Origin: JBAXQQ01 sp037131695
GTDB lineage: Bacteria; Armatimonadota; Hebobacteria; CAIYQO01
Assembly: GCA_964638715.1 (NCBI GenBank)
Contig: CAZWZF010000033.1
Location: 1-51,181, forward strand
Direction of reading: 5' to 3'
Length of the DNA: 51,181 nt
This document shows, in pieces, positions 41,980 through 50,559 of the stretch. The notes under the pieces are model-generated. The model worked only from the letters and a program-made list of their open reading frames with translations, was not told the origin of the DNA and made no database searches. How positions within the stretch are numbered: the stretch's first letter is position 1; every line of letters begins with the position of its first letter. A program made the translations under genes and the position numbers.

Positions 41980-42116
41980 AGTCATTATGCTTTTGAATCG
42001 TTTCAAAATAGATAATAAACAATAAATTATCTTCAAATCACCCCCCATTTCTCATTGACTACATCCGGTCAAGTTGTTACCATTTCGCCAGAACGTTTTT
42101 TGTTGAGGTTTTTATA

Positions 42117-43007
42117 ATGTACGAGGAAAATATTCGTATTGGCACGCTGGTTAGCGGTGGTGAAAATACCGTTAATTATTTAAAGCAGATTATGCCCCAC
42201 GGTTTCGAGTCAATCTCCATCACTTTCTGGCAGAATGTTGATGTTGACATCGTGAAGTTTGCGGCAGAAACCCGCGCAATCGTTGAAGGCGCCGGCGCTG
42301 TTATCAGTTCAGTAAGCTGTTTCGGCAATCCGCTGGAACGCCGGGAAATTGATGATGTTACCCGCAAAGGCTGGGAAATATTGATTGACAATGCCCACCT
42401 GTTTGGCTGCAATATTGTCACTGGTTTCGCCGGCCGGCTTATTGATGTGCCGATTGACCAGCAGATGGACCGCTACGCCGAAGTATGGGGACCGCTGGCA
42501 AAGCGCGCCGCAGACAAAGGCGTGAAGATCGCATTCGAGAATTGCGACATGGGCGGCACCTGGTCAAAAGGTGACTGGAATATCGCCATGACCCCGATTG
42601 CATGGGAAATGATGTTTAACGCTATCCCATCCGAAAATGTCGGCCTGCAGTGGGAACCATGCCACCAGATGGTTAAGCTGATCGACCCCATTCCGCAACT
42701 GCGCAAATACGTAAGCAAAGTTTTCGCACTCCACGGCAAAGACTGCACCATTAACTGGGATGTAATTCGTGAAACAGGCATCATCGGGCCAAACCAGTTC
42801 GCGTTCCACCGCACCCCGGGCTTTGGCGACAGCAACTGGACCGACATCATCACCATCCTGCGTATGGGCGGATTCAAAGGCTCAATCGACATCGAAGGCT
42901 GGCACGACCCGGTATATCGCGGCGAATTGGAAATGATGGGTCAGGTTCACGGCCTGAACTACCTGAAAGCATGCCGCGGCGGCGCATTCGTAGCTAATCC
43001 GGTGTAG
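42117..43007 (+). CDS. Sugar phosphate isomerase/epimerase-like TIM-barrel protein
   Basis: A 296-aa cytoplasmic protein of the xylose-isomerase-like TIM-barrel/AP-endonuclease-2 superfamily. Metal-ligand type motifs are present: KIAFENCDMGGTW (Glu at a barrel strand), VGLQWEPCHQMV, FALHGKDCTINW, and GSIDIEGWHDPVY. The family interconverts sugars or sugar acids using divalent metal. GAGG lies 8 bases before the ATG. It stands alone, with a REPIN-like element and a terminator downstream. The specific substrate cannot be determined. The gene keeps the GC-richer codon usage of the core genes. Confidence 0.85.
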   Translation: MYEENIRIGTLVSGGENTVNYLKQIMPHGFESISITFWQNVDVDIVKFAAETRAIVEGAGAVISSVSCFGNPLERREIDDVTRKGWEILIDNAHLFGCNIVTGFAGRLIDVPIDQQMDRYAEVWGPLAKRAADKGVKIAFENCDMGGTWSKGDWNIAMTPIAWEMMFNAIPSENVGLQWEPCHQMVKLIDPIPQLRKYVSKVFALHGKDCTINWDVIRETGIIGPNQFAFHRTPGFGDSNWTDIITILRMGGFKGSIDIEGWHDPVYRGELEMMGQVHGLNYLKACRGGAFVANPV

Positions 43008-43060
43008 GAATATTAAGAACTGCGAAAACGTAAGTTTTTCAATTAAATGTTGGATTACAA

Positions 43061-43232
43061 GGTAGGGGAATTGTCCCCAATTCCCGCGATGAACCGGAAT
43101 AATGATGTGATATAGCGAAATAGCGACAGATTTTTTAAGTGGTGTTGTGTTTATTAACCTTGTTTGTCGTTACATCCGATTCATCTTTATTATAAAGACG
43201 CTTTCGCGGGAACTGAGGACAGTTCCCCTACC
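43061..43232. repeat. REPIN/MITE-like element, copy B
   Basis: 172 bp with inverted ends starting GGTAGGGGAATTGTCC and ending GGACAGTTCCCCTACC. It is the same element as 16594-16766. Interior words ATGAACCGGAATAATGATGT, CGAAATAGCGACAG, GTGGTGTTGTGTT and GTCGTTACATCCGATT are shared in the same order. Confidence 0.85.
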
Positions 43233-43274
43233 ATAGTATGTTTTTAAATTAACATCAATGCACAAGATATATTT

Positions 43275-43306
43275 TATCCTGCTCATCCTGCCTACCCATG
43301 TTAATT
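43275..43306. repeat. TATCCTGC dispersed repeat, copy 1
   Basis: A 32-base segment (TATCCTGCTCATCCTGCC, then CCATGTTAATT) aligned with 47452-47483 with three or four differences. Both copies lie shortly upstream of a gene. Confidence 0.6.
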
Positions 43307-43320
43307 TAATAAAATTCTTT

Positions 43321-43350
43321 GCCTTTTGCTCATCAGCAAAGGGCTTTTTT
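43321..43350 (+). terminator. Terminator upstream of pdxT
   Basis: GCCTTTTGCT-CATC-AGCAAAGGGC (one G-T pair) followed by TTTTTT. It would stop transcripts from the epimerase gene that pass through the repeats. Confidence 0.8.
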
Positions 43351-43399
43351 ATTATACTTTGCAGGAACTTGGCAGTATAAAACAGAAAATAAAATAAAT

Positions 43400-43999
43400 A
43401 TGTCAGAAAATAAGATACAAATTGGCGTGCTTGCCTTGCAGGGTGACGTGCGCGAACATATAGCGATGATGCGCGGGTTGAATGTTGATTGCATACCGGT
43501 ACGCACCGCAGATGAAATATCTGCCGTTGACGGGCTGATAATTCCCGGCGGCGAGAGCACTACTGTTGGCAAACTGCTGGACAGGTTTGGCCAGATGCAG
43601 GCGGTACGATCATTGCCCGGGCAGAACAAGCCGATTTATGGTACCTGCACCGGAATGATTCTGCTGGCGAAAGATATTGAAGACTCCAACCAGCATCGCA
43701 TCGGACTGATGGATATAACAATTCGCCGCAATGCTTTCGGACGCCAGGTTGATTCATTTGAGGAAGATCTGCAAATAGAAGGCATTCCCGGCGGTCCAGT
43801 TCGCGCGGTATATATTCGCGCCCCGTACGTTACCCGGCTTGGCGAAGGCGTCCAGGTACTGGCAACCACAAATTCGCACCCGGTGATGGTGCGCCAGGGG
43901 TGGCTGCTGGCGTCGGCGTTTCACCCCGAATTAACGGATGACAACCGGATTCATAAATATTTTTTAGATATGGTAATACAGGCAAAAAATCAGTCGTAA
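43400..43999 (+). CDS. pdxT: Pyridoxal 5'-phosphate synthase glutaminase subunit
   Basis: A 199-aa class I glutaminase that feeds ammonia to PdxS for vitamin B6 synthesis. The start at 43400 is preferred over 43319, which lies before the terminator hairpin. Family motifs: IGVLALQGDVREH (8-20), LIIPGGESTT (46-55), nucleophile C83 in GTCTGMILLAK, and the His/Glu pair H175/E177 in AFHPELTDD. All triad residues are present. The partner pdxS, usually adjacent, is not in the window. A moxR gene begins 12 bases after the stop, so the two may be co-transcribed. Confidence 0.95.
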   Translation: MSENKIQIGVLALQGDVREHIAMMRGLNVDCIPVRTADEISAVDGLIIPGGESTTVGKLLDRFGQMQAVRSLPGQNKPIYGTCTGMILLAKDIEDSNQHRIGLMDITIRRNAFGRQVDSFEEDLQIEGIPGGPVRAVYIRAPYVTRLGEGVQVLATTNSHPVMVRQGWLLASAFHPELTDDNRIHKYFLDMVIQAKNQS

Positions 44000-44011
44000 A
44001 AGGCGGATACA

Positions 44012-44974
44012 ATGGCGGAAATGGAAGCAATGACCGTAGCGGAAGCATCAGCAAAAATTGATGTGATAATTGATAATATCGAAAAAGTCATTCACGGCAA
44101 ACGCACTGAAATAAAACGCGCGCTGGCGGCGATTCTCTGCGGCAGCCATTTGCTGCTGGAAGATGTGCCGGGTGTGGGTAAAACCATGCTTGCCAAATCA
44201 ATCGCGGTCACCCTGGGATGCAATTACAAACGCATACAATTCACCCCCGACCTGCTGCCGTCTGATATTACCGGCGTTTCAATTTACCGGCAGAATACCG
44301 CCGAATTTGAGTTCATGGAAGGTCCGGTATTCGCGAATATTGTACTGGCGGACGAAATTAACCGCGCCTCGCCAAAGACGCAATCCGCATTGCTGGAATG
44401 TATGGAAGAACGCCAGATAACCATTGATGGCGCAACGCGCATAATGCCGCAGCCATTCTTTGTAATTGCCACCCAAAACCCGATTGAATACGAAGGCACA
44501 TATCCGCTGCCGGAATCGCAACTGGACAGATTTTTGATGAAACAAAGTATCGGTTATCCCCCGCGGGAAGATGAACGTGCGGTGATAATGGCACAAGTCG
44601 CCGGCAACCCGCTGGAAGATTTAAAGCCAGTGACAAATGCTGATGAATTGCTGCAGATGATAAATATCGTCCGCAAGATTCACGTCAGTGACGCATCTGC
44701 CGATTACCTGCAAAATGTAATAGAAGCAACCAGAAACCACCACGATTTATACCTGGGTGCCAGCCCGCGCGGAGCAATTGCGCTATTCCGCGCCGCCCAG
44801 GCAATGGCATTGATTAACAAGAAAGAGTTCGTGTTGCCCGATTACGTAAAAGAGATGGCTCCTTTCGTGCTGGGGCATCGCGTAATTGTAAAACCGGAAG
44901 CCCGCATCGGCGGCTCAACCGCCAATGAAATAATCGGCGAAATTTTAAATGAAGTGCCGGTAGATAATAGTTGA
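44012..44974 (+). CDS. MoxR-family AAA+ ATPase
   Basis: A 320-aa ATPase of the MoxR chaperone family. Walker A is GVGKTMLAKS (54-63) and Walker B is VLADEINRASPKTQSALLEC (111-130). Sensor 1 is in FVIATQNPIEYEGTYPLPES and the sensor 2 region is LGASPRGAIALFRAAQ. MoxR proteins usually mature VWA-domain partners and are followed by DUF58 and VWA genes. Here no such partner follows: the gene is trailed by a duplication of its own 3' end and then serS. AAGG precedes the ATG, and pdxT ends 12 bases upstream. Confidence 0.93.
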   Translation: MAEMEAMTVAEASAKIDVIIDNIEKVIHGKRTEIKRALAAILCGSHLLLEDVPGVGKTMLAKSIAVTLGCNYKRIQFTPDLLPSDITGVSIYRQNTAEFEFMEGPVFANIVLADEINRASPKTQSALLECMEERQITIDGATRIMPQPFFVIATQNPIEYEGTYPLPESQLDRFLMKQSIGYPPREDERAVIMAQVAGNPLEDLKPVTNADELLQMINIVRKIHVSDASADYLQNVIEATRNHHDLYLGASPRGAIALFRAAQAMALINKKEFVLPDYVKEMAPFVLGHRVIVKPEARIGGSTANEIIGEILNEVPVDNS

Positions 44975-45084
44975 TAATATTTGTTTTTTGACAGGATTAA
45001 CATGATTAACAAGATTTTTTGGCTTCGCCAAGATGAAATTAATCCTATATAAAAAAATATTTGTTGCGGTTAAAACCCGCTTAG
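44931..45084 (+). repeat. Tandem duplication around the moxR 3' end, copy 1
   Basis: The last 14 codons of moxR plus ~110 downstream bases (AGGATTAACATGATT, then TTGTTGCGGTTAAAACCCG). Aligns with 45121-45294 at offset 190, rising to 210 because of a 20-base insertion in copy 2. Confidence 0.85.
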
Positions 45085-45120
45085 ATGCTGGGCATCAGAT
45101 AATAGTAAAACCATAAGTCC

Positions 45121-45294
45121 TAATCGGCGAAATTTTAAATGAAGTGCCGGTAGATAATAGTTGATAATATTTGTTTTTTGATAGGATTAACATGATTTAC
45201 AAGATTTTTTGGCTTTGCCAAAAATAAATTTAATCCTGTTAATCATGTTAATCCTGTCTAAAAAAATTATTTGTTGCGGTTAATACCCGTTTAG
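45121..45294 (+). repeat. Tandem duplication around the moxR 3' end, copy 2
   Basis: Repeats the moxR tail (encoding IIGEILNEVPVDNS and stop) without a start codon, then the AGGATTAACATGATT palindrome with its complementary arm better preserved. It ends a few bases before the serS ribosome site. The 44975-45308 gap therefore contains no new gene. Confidence 0.85.
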
Positions 45295-45308
45295 GAAAAG
45301 GAGAGGTT

Positions 45309-46589
45309 ATGCTCGACCCTAAATTAATAAGAAATACTCCTGAAGTTGTCGTCGAAGCGATGACAAGAAGGAACAAGACCATTGATATTGATGCCCTGTC
45401 GTCATTAGAAGAACGCCGGCGCGCATCTTTAAATAAGGCCGACTCGCTGAAGGCAGAACGCAACGCGGTGTCGCAGGCTATTTCTGTGATGAAACGCAAT
45501 AAAGAAGATGCCACCGAACAGATAGAAGCAATGCGCCGGGTGGGCGATGATATAAAACTGTTGGACGAAGAAGCAAAGGCAATCGACGAAGAGTTTCTCG
45601 CCATTCTGCTCACCATCCCCAATATTCCCGACCAATCAGTGCCGGAAGGCGCGGACAGCGAAGATAACATTGTTGTACGTACCTGGGGTGAACCGCGCAA
45701 ATTCGAATTTGAACCAAAAGGGCATTGGGACGTTGCCGCCGGGTTGAACCTGCTTGATTTTGAACGCGCCACTAAAATTACCCAGTCCAGATTTTCATTA
45801 TTCACTGGAATTGGCGCCCGCATGGAACGCGGCATTATGAACTTCATGCTTAATCTGCACACCGAAAAGCACGGCTACCGCGAATTCTGGTTGCCATTCC
45901 TGGTATCGGCAGATTCATTGCAAGCAAGCGGGCAATTGCCGAAGTTTGAAGAAGATTTATTCCGCCTTCGCGAAGGGTTGTACCTGTCACCCACCTCGGA
46001 ATGTCAATTAACCAACCTGCATCGCGATGAAATATTTGACGCCGGCGCATTGCCGCGCTGTTACACCGCGTATTCGCCATGTTTCCGCGCGGAAGCAGGG
46101 GCGGCCGGTCAGGAAAGCCGCGGATTAATTCGCCAGCATCAATTCGACAAAGTGGAAATGTACAAGTTCGTCGAACCGGAAACCGCAATGGATGAACTTG
46201 AGAAACTAACCGATAACGCAGAAGATGTGCTGCGCCTGTTAGGTTTGCCGTATCGCGTTGTACTGTTGTGCGCTGGCGATATGGGATTCTCCGCGCTGAA
46301 AACTTACGATATCGAAGTTTGGATGCCGGGAATGGGCAAATATGTTGAAATCTCGTCCTGCAGCAACTGCGGAGATTTCCAAGCACGGCGCGGACAGATT
46401 CGCTATCGCCGCGAAGCCGGAGCAAAACCGGAATTAGTAAACACATTAAACGGCAGCGGTTTGGCAATCGGCCGCACCTGGGCAGCTATTATGGAAAATT
46501 ATCAACAGGCTGACGGCACAGTAGTAGTACCGGAAGCACTGCGGCAATTTATGGGAACTGACGTTATAACCATGGGAGATAAATTATGA
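45309..46589 (+). CDS. serS: Seryl-tRNA synthetase
   Basis: A 426-aa class II synthetase that charges tRNA-Ser and tRNA-Sec. It has the N-terminal coiled-coil arm (about 30-105). Motif 2 is PCFRAEAGAAGQESRGLIRQ followed by HQFDKVEMYKF. Motif 3 is NTLNGSGLAIGRTWAAIMEN. GGAGAGG lies just upstream of the ATG. Length is normal. Its stop overlaps the start of a GDSL hydrolase gene by four bases, an unusual partner. The leader is a duplicated REP-type sequence and not a T-box. Confidence 0.97.
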   Translation: MLDPKLIRNTPEVVVEAMTRRNKTIDIDALSSLEERRRASLNKADSLKAERNAVSQAISVMKRNKEDATEQIEAMRRVGDDIKLLDEEAKAIDEEFLAILLTIPNIPDQSVPEGADSEDNIVVRTWGEPRKFEFEPKGHWDVAAGLNLLDFERATKITQSRFSLFTGIGARMERGIMNFMLNLHTEKHGYREFWLPFLVSADSLQASGQLPKFEEDLFRLREGLYLSPTSECQLTNLHRDEIFDAGALPRCYTAYSPCFRAEAGAAGQESRGLIRQHQFDKVEMYKFVEPETAMDELEKLTDNAEDVLRLLGLPYRVVLLCAGDMGFSALKTYDIEVWMPGMGKYVEISSCSNCGDFQARRGQIRYRREAGAKPELVNTLNGSGLAIGRTWAAIMENYQQADGTVVVPEALRQFMGTDVITMGDKL

Positions 46590-47236
46590 TTATTGCACCT
46601 AATTCAAAATTAGTAATGATTGGCGACTCGATAACCGATTGCGGCCGCGCTCAACCTGGTGGTGAAGGCCTGTTTGGCGCACTGGGCAACGGTTATGTAT
46701 CCATGGTGGATGCGCTGCTGAGTGTCAGCTATCCTGACATTAGCGTGCGGGTAGTAAATAAAGGCAACAGCGGGCATACCGTTCGCGAACTTAAAAGTCG
46801 CTGGCAGACTGATATATTGGATTTAAAACCGGATTGGGTATCAATAATGATTGGCACCAATGATGTCTGGCGCCAGTTTGATTCACCAAAAATGCCGGAA
46901 TGCCATGTCTATCTTGATGAATATACCGCTACCCTGGACGAATTAGTGGCACAAACGGTAGGCAAGGTAAAAGGAATGGTGCTGATGACCCCATTCTATA
47001 TCGAAACCTGTACCGAAGATGCCATGCGCGCGAAGATGGATGAATATGGCGCGGTAGTGAAGAAAACATCCGCAAAATATAATACCCTGTTCGTAGACAT
47101 GCAGGCAGAATTCAATCGACTGCTTGAATTCAACCATTCCGCCAACTTTGCCTGGGACCGCGTTCACCCAACCTGGACCGGCCACATGGCAATAGCCCGC
47201 GGATTCCTGAACGCAGTCGGGTTTGAGTGGAATTAA
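46586..47236 (+). CDS. GDSL-type esterase/lipase, paralogue 1
   Basis: A 216-aa SGNH hydrolase without a signal peptide. Block I is VMIGDSITDCGR with nucleophile S15. Block II glycine lies in NKGNSGHTVRELKSRW. Block III is IGTNDVWRQF. Block V is WDRVHPTWTGHMAIA, with the catalytic Asp and His. All four SGNH residues are present. The start overlaps the serS stop (ATGA), so translation is coupled. A close paralogue follows 270 bases downstream. These enzymes hydrolyse carboxylic esters, often on sugars; the substrate is unknown. Confidence 0.9.
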   Translation: MIIAPNSKLVMIGDSITDCGRAQPGGEGLFGALGNGYVSMVDALLSVSYPDISVRVVNKGNSGHTVRELKSRWQTDILDLKPDWVSIMIGTNDVWRQFDSPKMPECHVYLDEYTATLDELVAQTVGKVKGMVLMTPFYIETCTEDAMRAKMDEYGAVVKKTSAKYNTLFVDMQAEFNRLLEFNHSANFAWDRVHPTWTGHMAIARGFLNAVGFEWN

Positions 47237-47328
47237 TTACGAATTAGGAATTATGAATTACGAATTGCGCAGGTAATTGCAAAACCTGTTTTTTCAAATG
47301 TTTAGGTTGCAGGTTTGTGGAAGGCGAA

Positions 47329-47383
47329 AACCACCCCGACCTTCGGCCACCCCTCCTTGGCAAGGAGGGGGTAGGGGGTGGTT
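47329..47383. repeat. Nested palindrome AACCACCCC ... GGGGTGGTT
   Basis: Outer stem AACCACCCC / GGGGTGGTT encloses an inner CCCCTCCTTG-G-CAAGGAGGGG stem (47350-47370). Its core resembles the CCCCTCC palindromes at 20891 and 28826. It lies between the two GDSL genes. Confidence 0.7.
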
Positions 47384-47451
47384 GGGTTGATTATATATTT
47401 AGTATGGTTTTGCCAAAGCCTAAATAATTACGAATTGGGTATGATTAAATA

Positions 47452-47483
47452 TATCCTGCCTATCCTGCCCATCCATGTTAATT
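47452..47483. repeat. TATCCTGC dispersed repeat, copy 2
   Basis: Aligned with 43275-43306. It lies 24 bases before the second GDSL gene. Confidence 0.6.
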
Positions 47484-47506
47484 AAGTGTTAATTAAGTGA
47501 AATACC

Positions 47507-48157
47507 ATGTTAATCGCACCGGGTTCAAAATTAATAATGATTGGCGCCAGCACTACTGAGTGCGGGCGTTCTTTTCCTGCTGGCGAAGGGTTGTTTGGCG
47601 CGTTGGGAACCGGATATCCGGCACTTGTCGACGCCATGATAGCCTGTAGTTACCCGGGACATAATATTCGGATAATTAACAAGGGAATCAGCGGAAATAC
47701 TACCCGCGACCTGAAAGCGCGCTGGCAGACGGATGCGCTGGATTTACAGCCGGACTGGGTATCGGTACTGATTGGCATAAACGATGTCTGGCGACAATTT
47801 GATTCGCCGAAAATGCCAGAAGCCTTCGTGCTGCCGGATGAATATCGCGAAAATATGCGTGAAATGGTAGCGGCGACCCGCGACAAAGTACTGGGAATGG
47901 TGTTGATGACACCATTTATCGTAGAGAATAATACCCGGGACGCCATGCGGGCACGCATTGATGAATATAACGAGATTGTTCACAACGTAGCGGATGAGTT
48001 TGATTGCCTGTTCGCGGATTCCCAGACAGAGTTTGTGCGATTGCTGCAATACCAGACAACCCAATCACTGGCCAGCGACCGCGAACACCCGGGAATGCCG
48101 GGACACCTGGCCCTCGCCCGCGCCTTCCTGAACGCAGTCGAGTTTAAGTGGAACTAA
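47507..48157 (+). CDS. GDSL-type esterase/lipase, paralogue 2 with altered block I
   Basis: A 216-aa tandem paralogue of the preceding gene, the same length with clear alignment throughout. Block I reads IMIGASTTECGR instead of GDS: the nucleophile S15 remains but the neighbouring Asp is Ala. Block III (IGINDVWRQF) and block V (DREHPGMPGH) are intact, so the catalytic triad is conserved, and the enzyme may be active with altered geometry. The ribosome site is weak. A TATCCTGC repeat and a nested palindrome separate it from paralogue 1. The duplication predates marked divergence. Confidence 0.87.
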   Translation: MLIAPGSKLIMIGASTTECGRSFPAGEGLFGALGTGYPALVDAMIACSYPGHNIRIINKGISGNTTRDLKARWQTDALDLQPDWVSVLIGINDVWRQFDSPKMPEAFVLPDEYRENMREMVAATRDKVLGMVLMTPFIVENNTRDAMRARIDEYNEIVHNVADEFDCLFADSQTEFVRLLQYQTTQSLASDREHPGMPGHLALARAFLNAVEFKWN

Positions 48158-48280
48158 TAAAATTGCAAATGGCAAATGGTAAATTATTTAACCGCAAAGA
48201 ACACAAAGAGCACAAAAGAAAATCCCATAAATCATCTTAATCCAAATAAATTGGACAAGGTATTTGATTGCAACTGCAAA

Positions 48281-48377
48281 CACGGAGCGCCGGCTTCCAG
48301 CCGGCGCGTAAAAAACAGGAAATCGTCCGGTAACACTAATGCTAAAATACTTGCCGGCTGGAAGCCGGCGCTCCGTG
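48281..48377. repeat. REPIN-like element, family CACGGAGCGCCGGC
   Basis: A perfect 25-bp inverted repeat (48281-48305 and 48353-48377), each arm a hairpin in itself (GCCGGC-TTCCA-GCCGGC core), surrounds a 47-base AT-rich centre. A solo relative lies at 17042-17066. It is in the gene-free interval between paralogue 2 and the HAAS gene, which also holds repeats shared with 39374 and 51024. Confidence 0.85.
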
Positions 48378-48388
48378 ATTATTTATAA

Positions 48389-48430
48389 ATCATGACTTTT
48401 TTTGTTCAGATTTAATTGCAAACTGACTAA
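48389..48430. repeat. 42-base dispersed repeat, copy 2
   Basis: Counterpart of 39374-39415, placed 11 bases after the REPIN-like element. Confidence 0.6.
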
Positions 48431-48466
48431 TCCTCTCAATCCGTGTTTCAGACGAAATGAAATGGC

Positions 48467-50548
48467 TTACTTTGGTTTACCTTCTATCGCTTCAATCAGC
48501 ATTTTTTGATACTTTTCTGTAGCACGTGCCTCTAATGATACCTCACTCCGATTGCTACGTCTGGCATTAATAGCACCAAAAACTGTACTATCTTTCTTTA
48601 ACCACTGAGTTTCTTGATGCATCAACCACGGATGCGCAATTAATGATATGAAGATAATTGAAAATGCATATATAAGTATCATTGAACGTGAAAGTGAACC
48701 ATAAAATAATTTAGATTGATTTGCCTGACGAATAGCATAAAATATTGTTAATAGTATACCTAAAACTCCTGCAACTTTTAATTCAATAAGTTTAACTAAA
48801 ATGACAACTAAAATTGATACTATTGCCATTCCAATATAAAAGATAACTTTGATATTCATCTTTTTATTAGGAGCTGTTATCCCTAACTCATTGCATCTGG
48901 AATGGATATACTTGCCTAATATATGTATAGGCAGCAAATATAAAATTGAAAACAAGATTATTAATTCTGCCAAAAATCTTGGCCACATATAAGCCAGACT
49001 GTATTCTCGACCGCCAATTACCGGAAAACGAGAATAAATCCAATATATCATCATCGGTAAAATTATTCCATAAAATATTGCTTTGAAAATAATTTTAATT
49101 GGTGGCAACAGTAAAATGGGCACAGAAGCTGAACCACGCAAATTATATAACCATATCTTCGACTCAATAATTGAGCTTATCATCCTGAAAAACATGAATG
49201 CAATAATAACCTGTATTATAATTTCCTCAATTAACGTGTGTTCAAGCATTCGGGACGCTGATATCTCATCCATAGTTACTCCAACACCATCATAAATAGG
49301 AACAAGTGATCTGGTTAAAGATCCGCCATATTTATTTAGAAATGACTTTGTTATTAATTCTTCATTAACACCATTCCTTTTAAAATCATTTTTAATTTGT
49401 TTAATACGGTCATTTGTATTTTTTAAATTTTGTGCTTTGCTAACTAATCCCAATTGTGAATAGATCTTAGCATCAGTATTTGTTAAAGCAGCCGCACATC
49501 CTTGTGCCATTAATGGTCTGATAAAATGATATCCATTTGAATTGCGTGCAATTAACAGAGCAAATGGTTTCCACATATCCATTAACTCTTCAGCTTCTTT
49601 GGGTTTACCTTCATTTAGTAATAATTTAGATCCAATTGGAATATTTCTTGAAATTTCATTTAACTTGTTTGATGATGGAAACATTACACTGCTGCTAACA
49701 GCTATTTGTGAGACATAATCTTCAATCAAAATAGGATCTGGTAATAATAATAAATTTTTATGAGTAATTTGCGTTTCATAAGTTGAAAGATATGGTTTTG
49801 TTATAGCTTTACGTAATTCATTAATACCGGCATCAAAAAAATGGCAATTTGCAATCACATCGGTATACGGTTTTTCCTCATTATTATTAGATTTATTTTC
49901 AACAGATTTTATACCATTTGAAAGATAATAATGTGCTATTAAAAGATTATAAAGCGCATTATCTGGTTCAATTAATTCACCTTTACGCATTTTGTCTACA
50001 TAATCTTTTTCGGTTAACGGATAAACAAATGGAGCATAATAGGCATAATAAATATAACCATCTGATTCATTGCGATGAGTTTCCCAATCATTAAGAAGTC
50101 TTGATTCTATATCTGGAAATTTATCATGCGCTACTTTACTTAAAAGCTCTTCTTGAAATGGCAGTATTGGCAAATGAAAATATTGTGCTATGGTTGTACC
50201 ACCTGCAATTTGCATAATCCGTGCCACCCGCCCATACCCCATATACAAAGCCAGCAAAATAGCAATCGGCACCACAAGTGCACCGATAGCCAACCTCAGC
50301 AGGCTGCGGAACTTCATACGCTTACAATTAGCGTCGAGGAGTTCGGCGGCTACATCCATTGGCGACCCGAAGGACTGGCGGGACAGCGCAGCGCTTTCTT
50401 CCTCGCTATTCCCCTGGCTGGCGAAATATTGCGCTTTATCTTCCAGATGCGACTGCAGTTCCTGCTTCACATCCAGAAAAAGCTCCGGGTCCGACTTCAA
50501 CCCCGTTGCCGCCTCTTTTGCTAATTCCTCAAAGGATTGCTCCTGCAT
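48467..50548 (-). CDS. HAAS-domain multipass membrane protein
   Basis: A 693-aa protein starting at the ATG ending at 50548, chosen for the AGGAG a few bases upstream; the longer frame begins inside padR. Residues 1-75 form a HAAS/permease-prefix-type domain (FEELAKEAATGLKSDPELFL; QELQSHLEDKAQYFASQG; SFGSPMDVAAELL). One membrane helix follows at 84-104, then a ~300-residue soluble alpha-helical region. A cluster of five or six further membrane helices occupies about 425-660. PadR plus HAAS pairs are a known module in PVC and Firmicute bacteria. No transport motif is recognised. Base composition drops sharply to AT-rich after codon ~113, suggesting a mosaic gene. Confidence 0.8.
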   Translation of the reverse strand: MQEQSFEELAKEAATGLKSDPELFLDVKQELQSHLEDKAQYFASQGNSEEESAALSRQSFGSPMDVAAELLDANCKRMKFRSLLRLAIGALVVPIAILLALYMGYGRVARIMQIAGGTTIAQYFHLPILPFQEELLSKVAHDKFPDIESRLLNDWETHRNESDGYIYYAYYAPFVYPLTEKDYVDKMRKGELIEPDNALYNLLIAHYYLSNGIKSVENKSNNNEEKPYTDVIANCHFFDAGINELRKAITKPYLSTYETQITHKNLLLLPDPILIEDYVSQIAVSSSVMFPSSNKLNEISRNIPIGSKLLLNEGKPKEAEELMDMWKPFALLIARNSNGYHFIRPLMAQGCAAALTNTDAKIYSQLGLVSKAQNLKNTNDRIKQIKNDFKRNGVNEELITKSFLNKYGGSLTRSLVPIYDGVGVTMDEISASRMLEHTLIEEIIIQVIIAFMFFRMISSIIESKIWLYNLRGSASVPILLLPPIKIIFKAIFYGIILPMMIYWIYSRFPVIGGREYSLAYMWPRFLAELIILFSILYLLPIHILGKYIHSRCNELGITAPNKKMNIKVIFYIGMAIVSILVVILVKLIELKVAGVLGILLTIFYAIRQANQSKLFYGSLSRSMILIYAFSIIFISLIAHPWLMHQETQWLKKDSTVFGAINARRSNRSEVSLEARATEKYQKMLIEAIEGKPK

Positions 50549-50559
50549 ATCTTCTCTCC

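Larger units (their letters stand above)
43008..43399. other. Gene-free interval with REPIN copy B, a dispersed repeat and a terminator
   Basis: No supported gene. REPIN-like element (43061-43232), then a 32-base repeat of the TATCCTGC type (43275-43306) also found at 47452-47483, then a terminator hairpin (43321-43350). A TATTATACT stretch at 43350-43358 may be the pdxT -10 region. Confidence 0.6.

Noticed and set aside
44975..45308. T-box or other riboswitch before serS
   Set aside because: The structured sequence is a duplicated moxR tail plus a dispersed AGGATTAACATGATT palindrome; no T-box consensus is seen.
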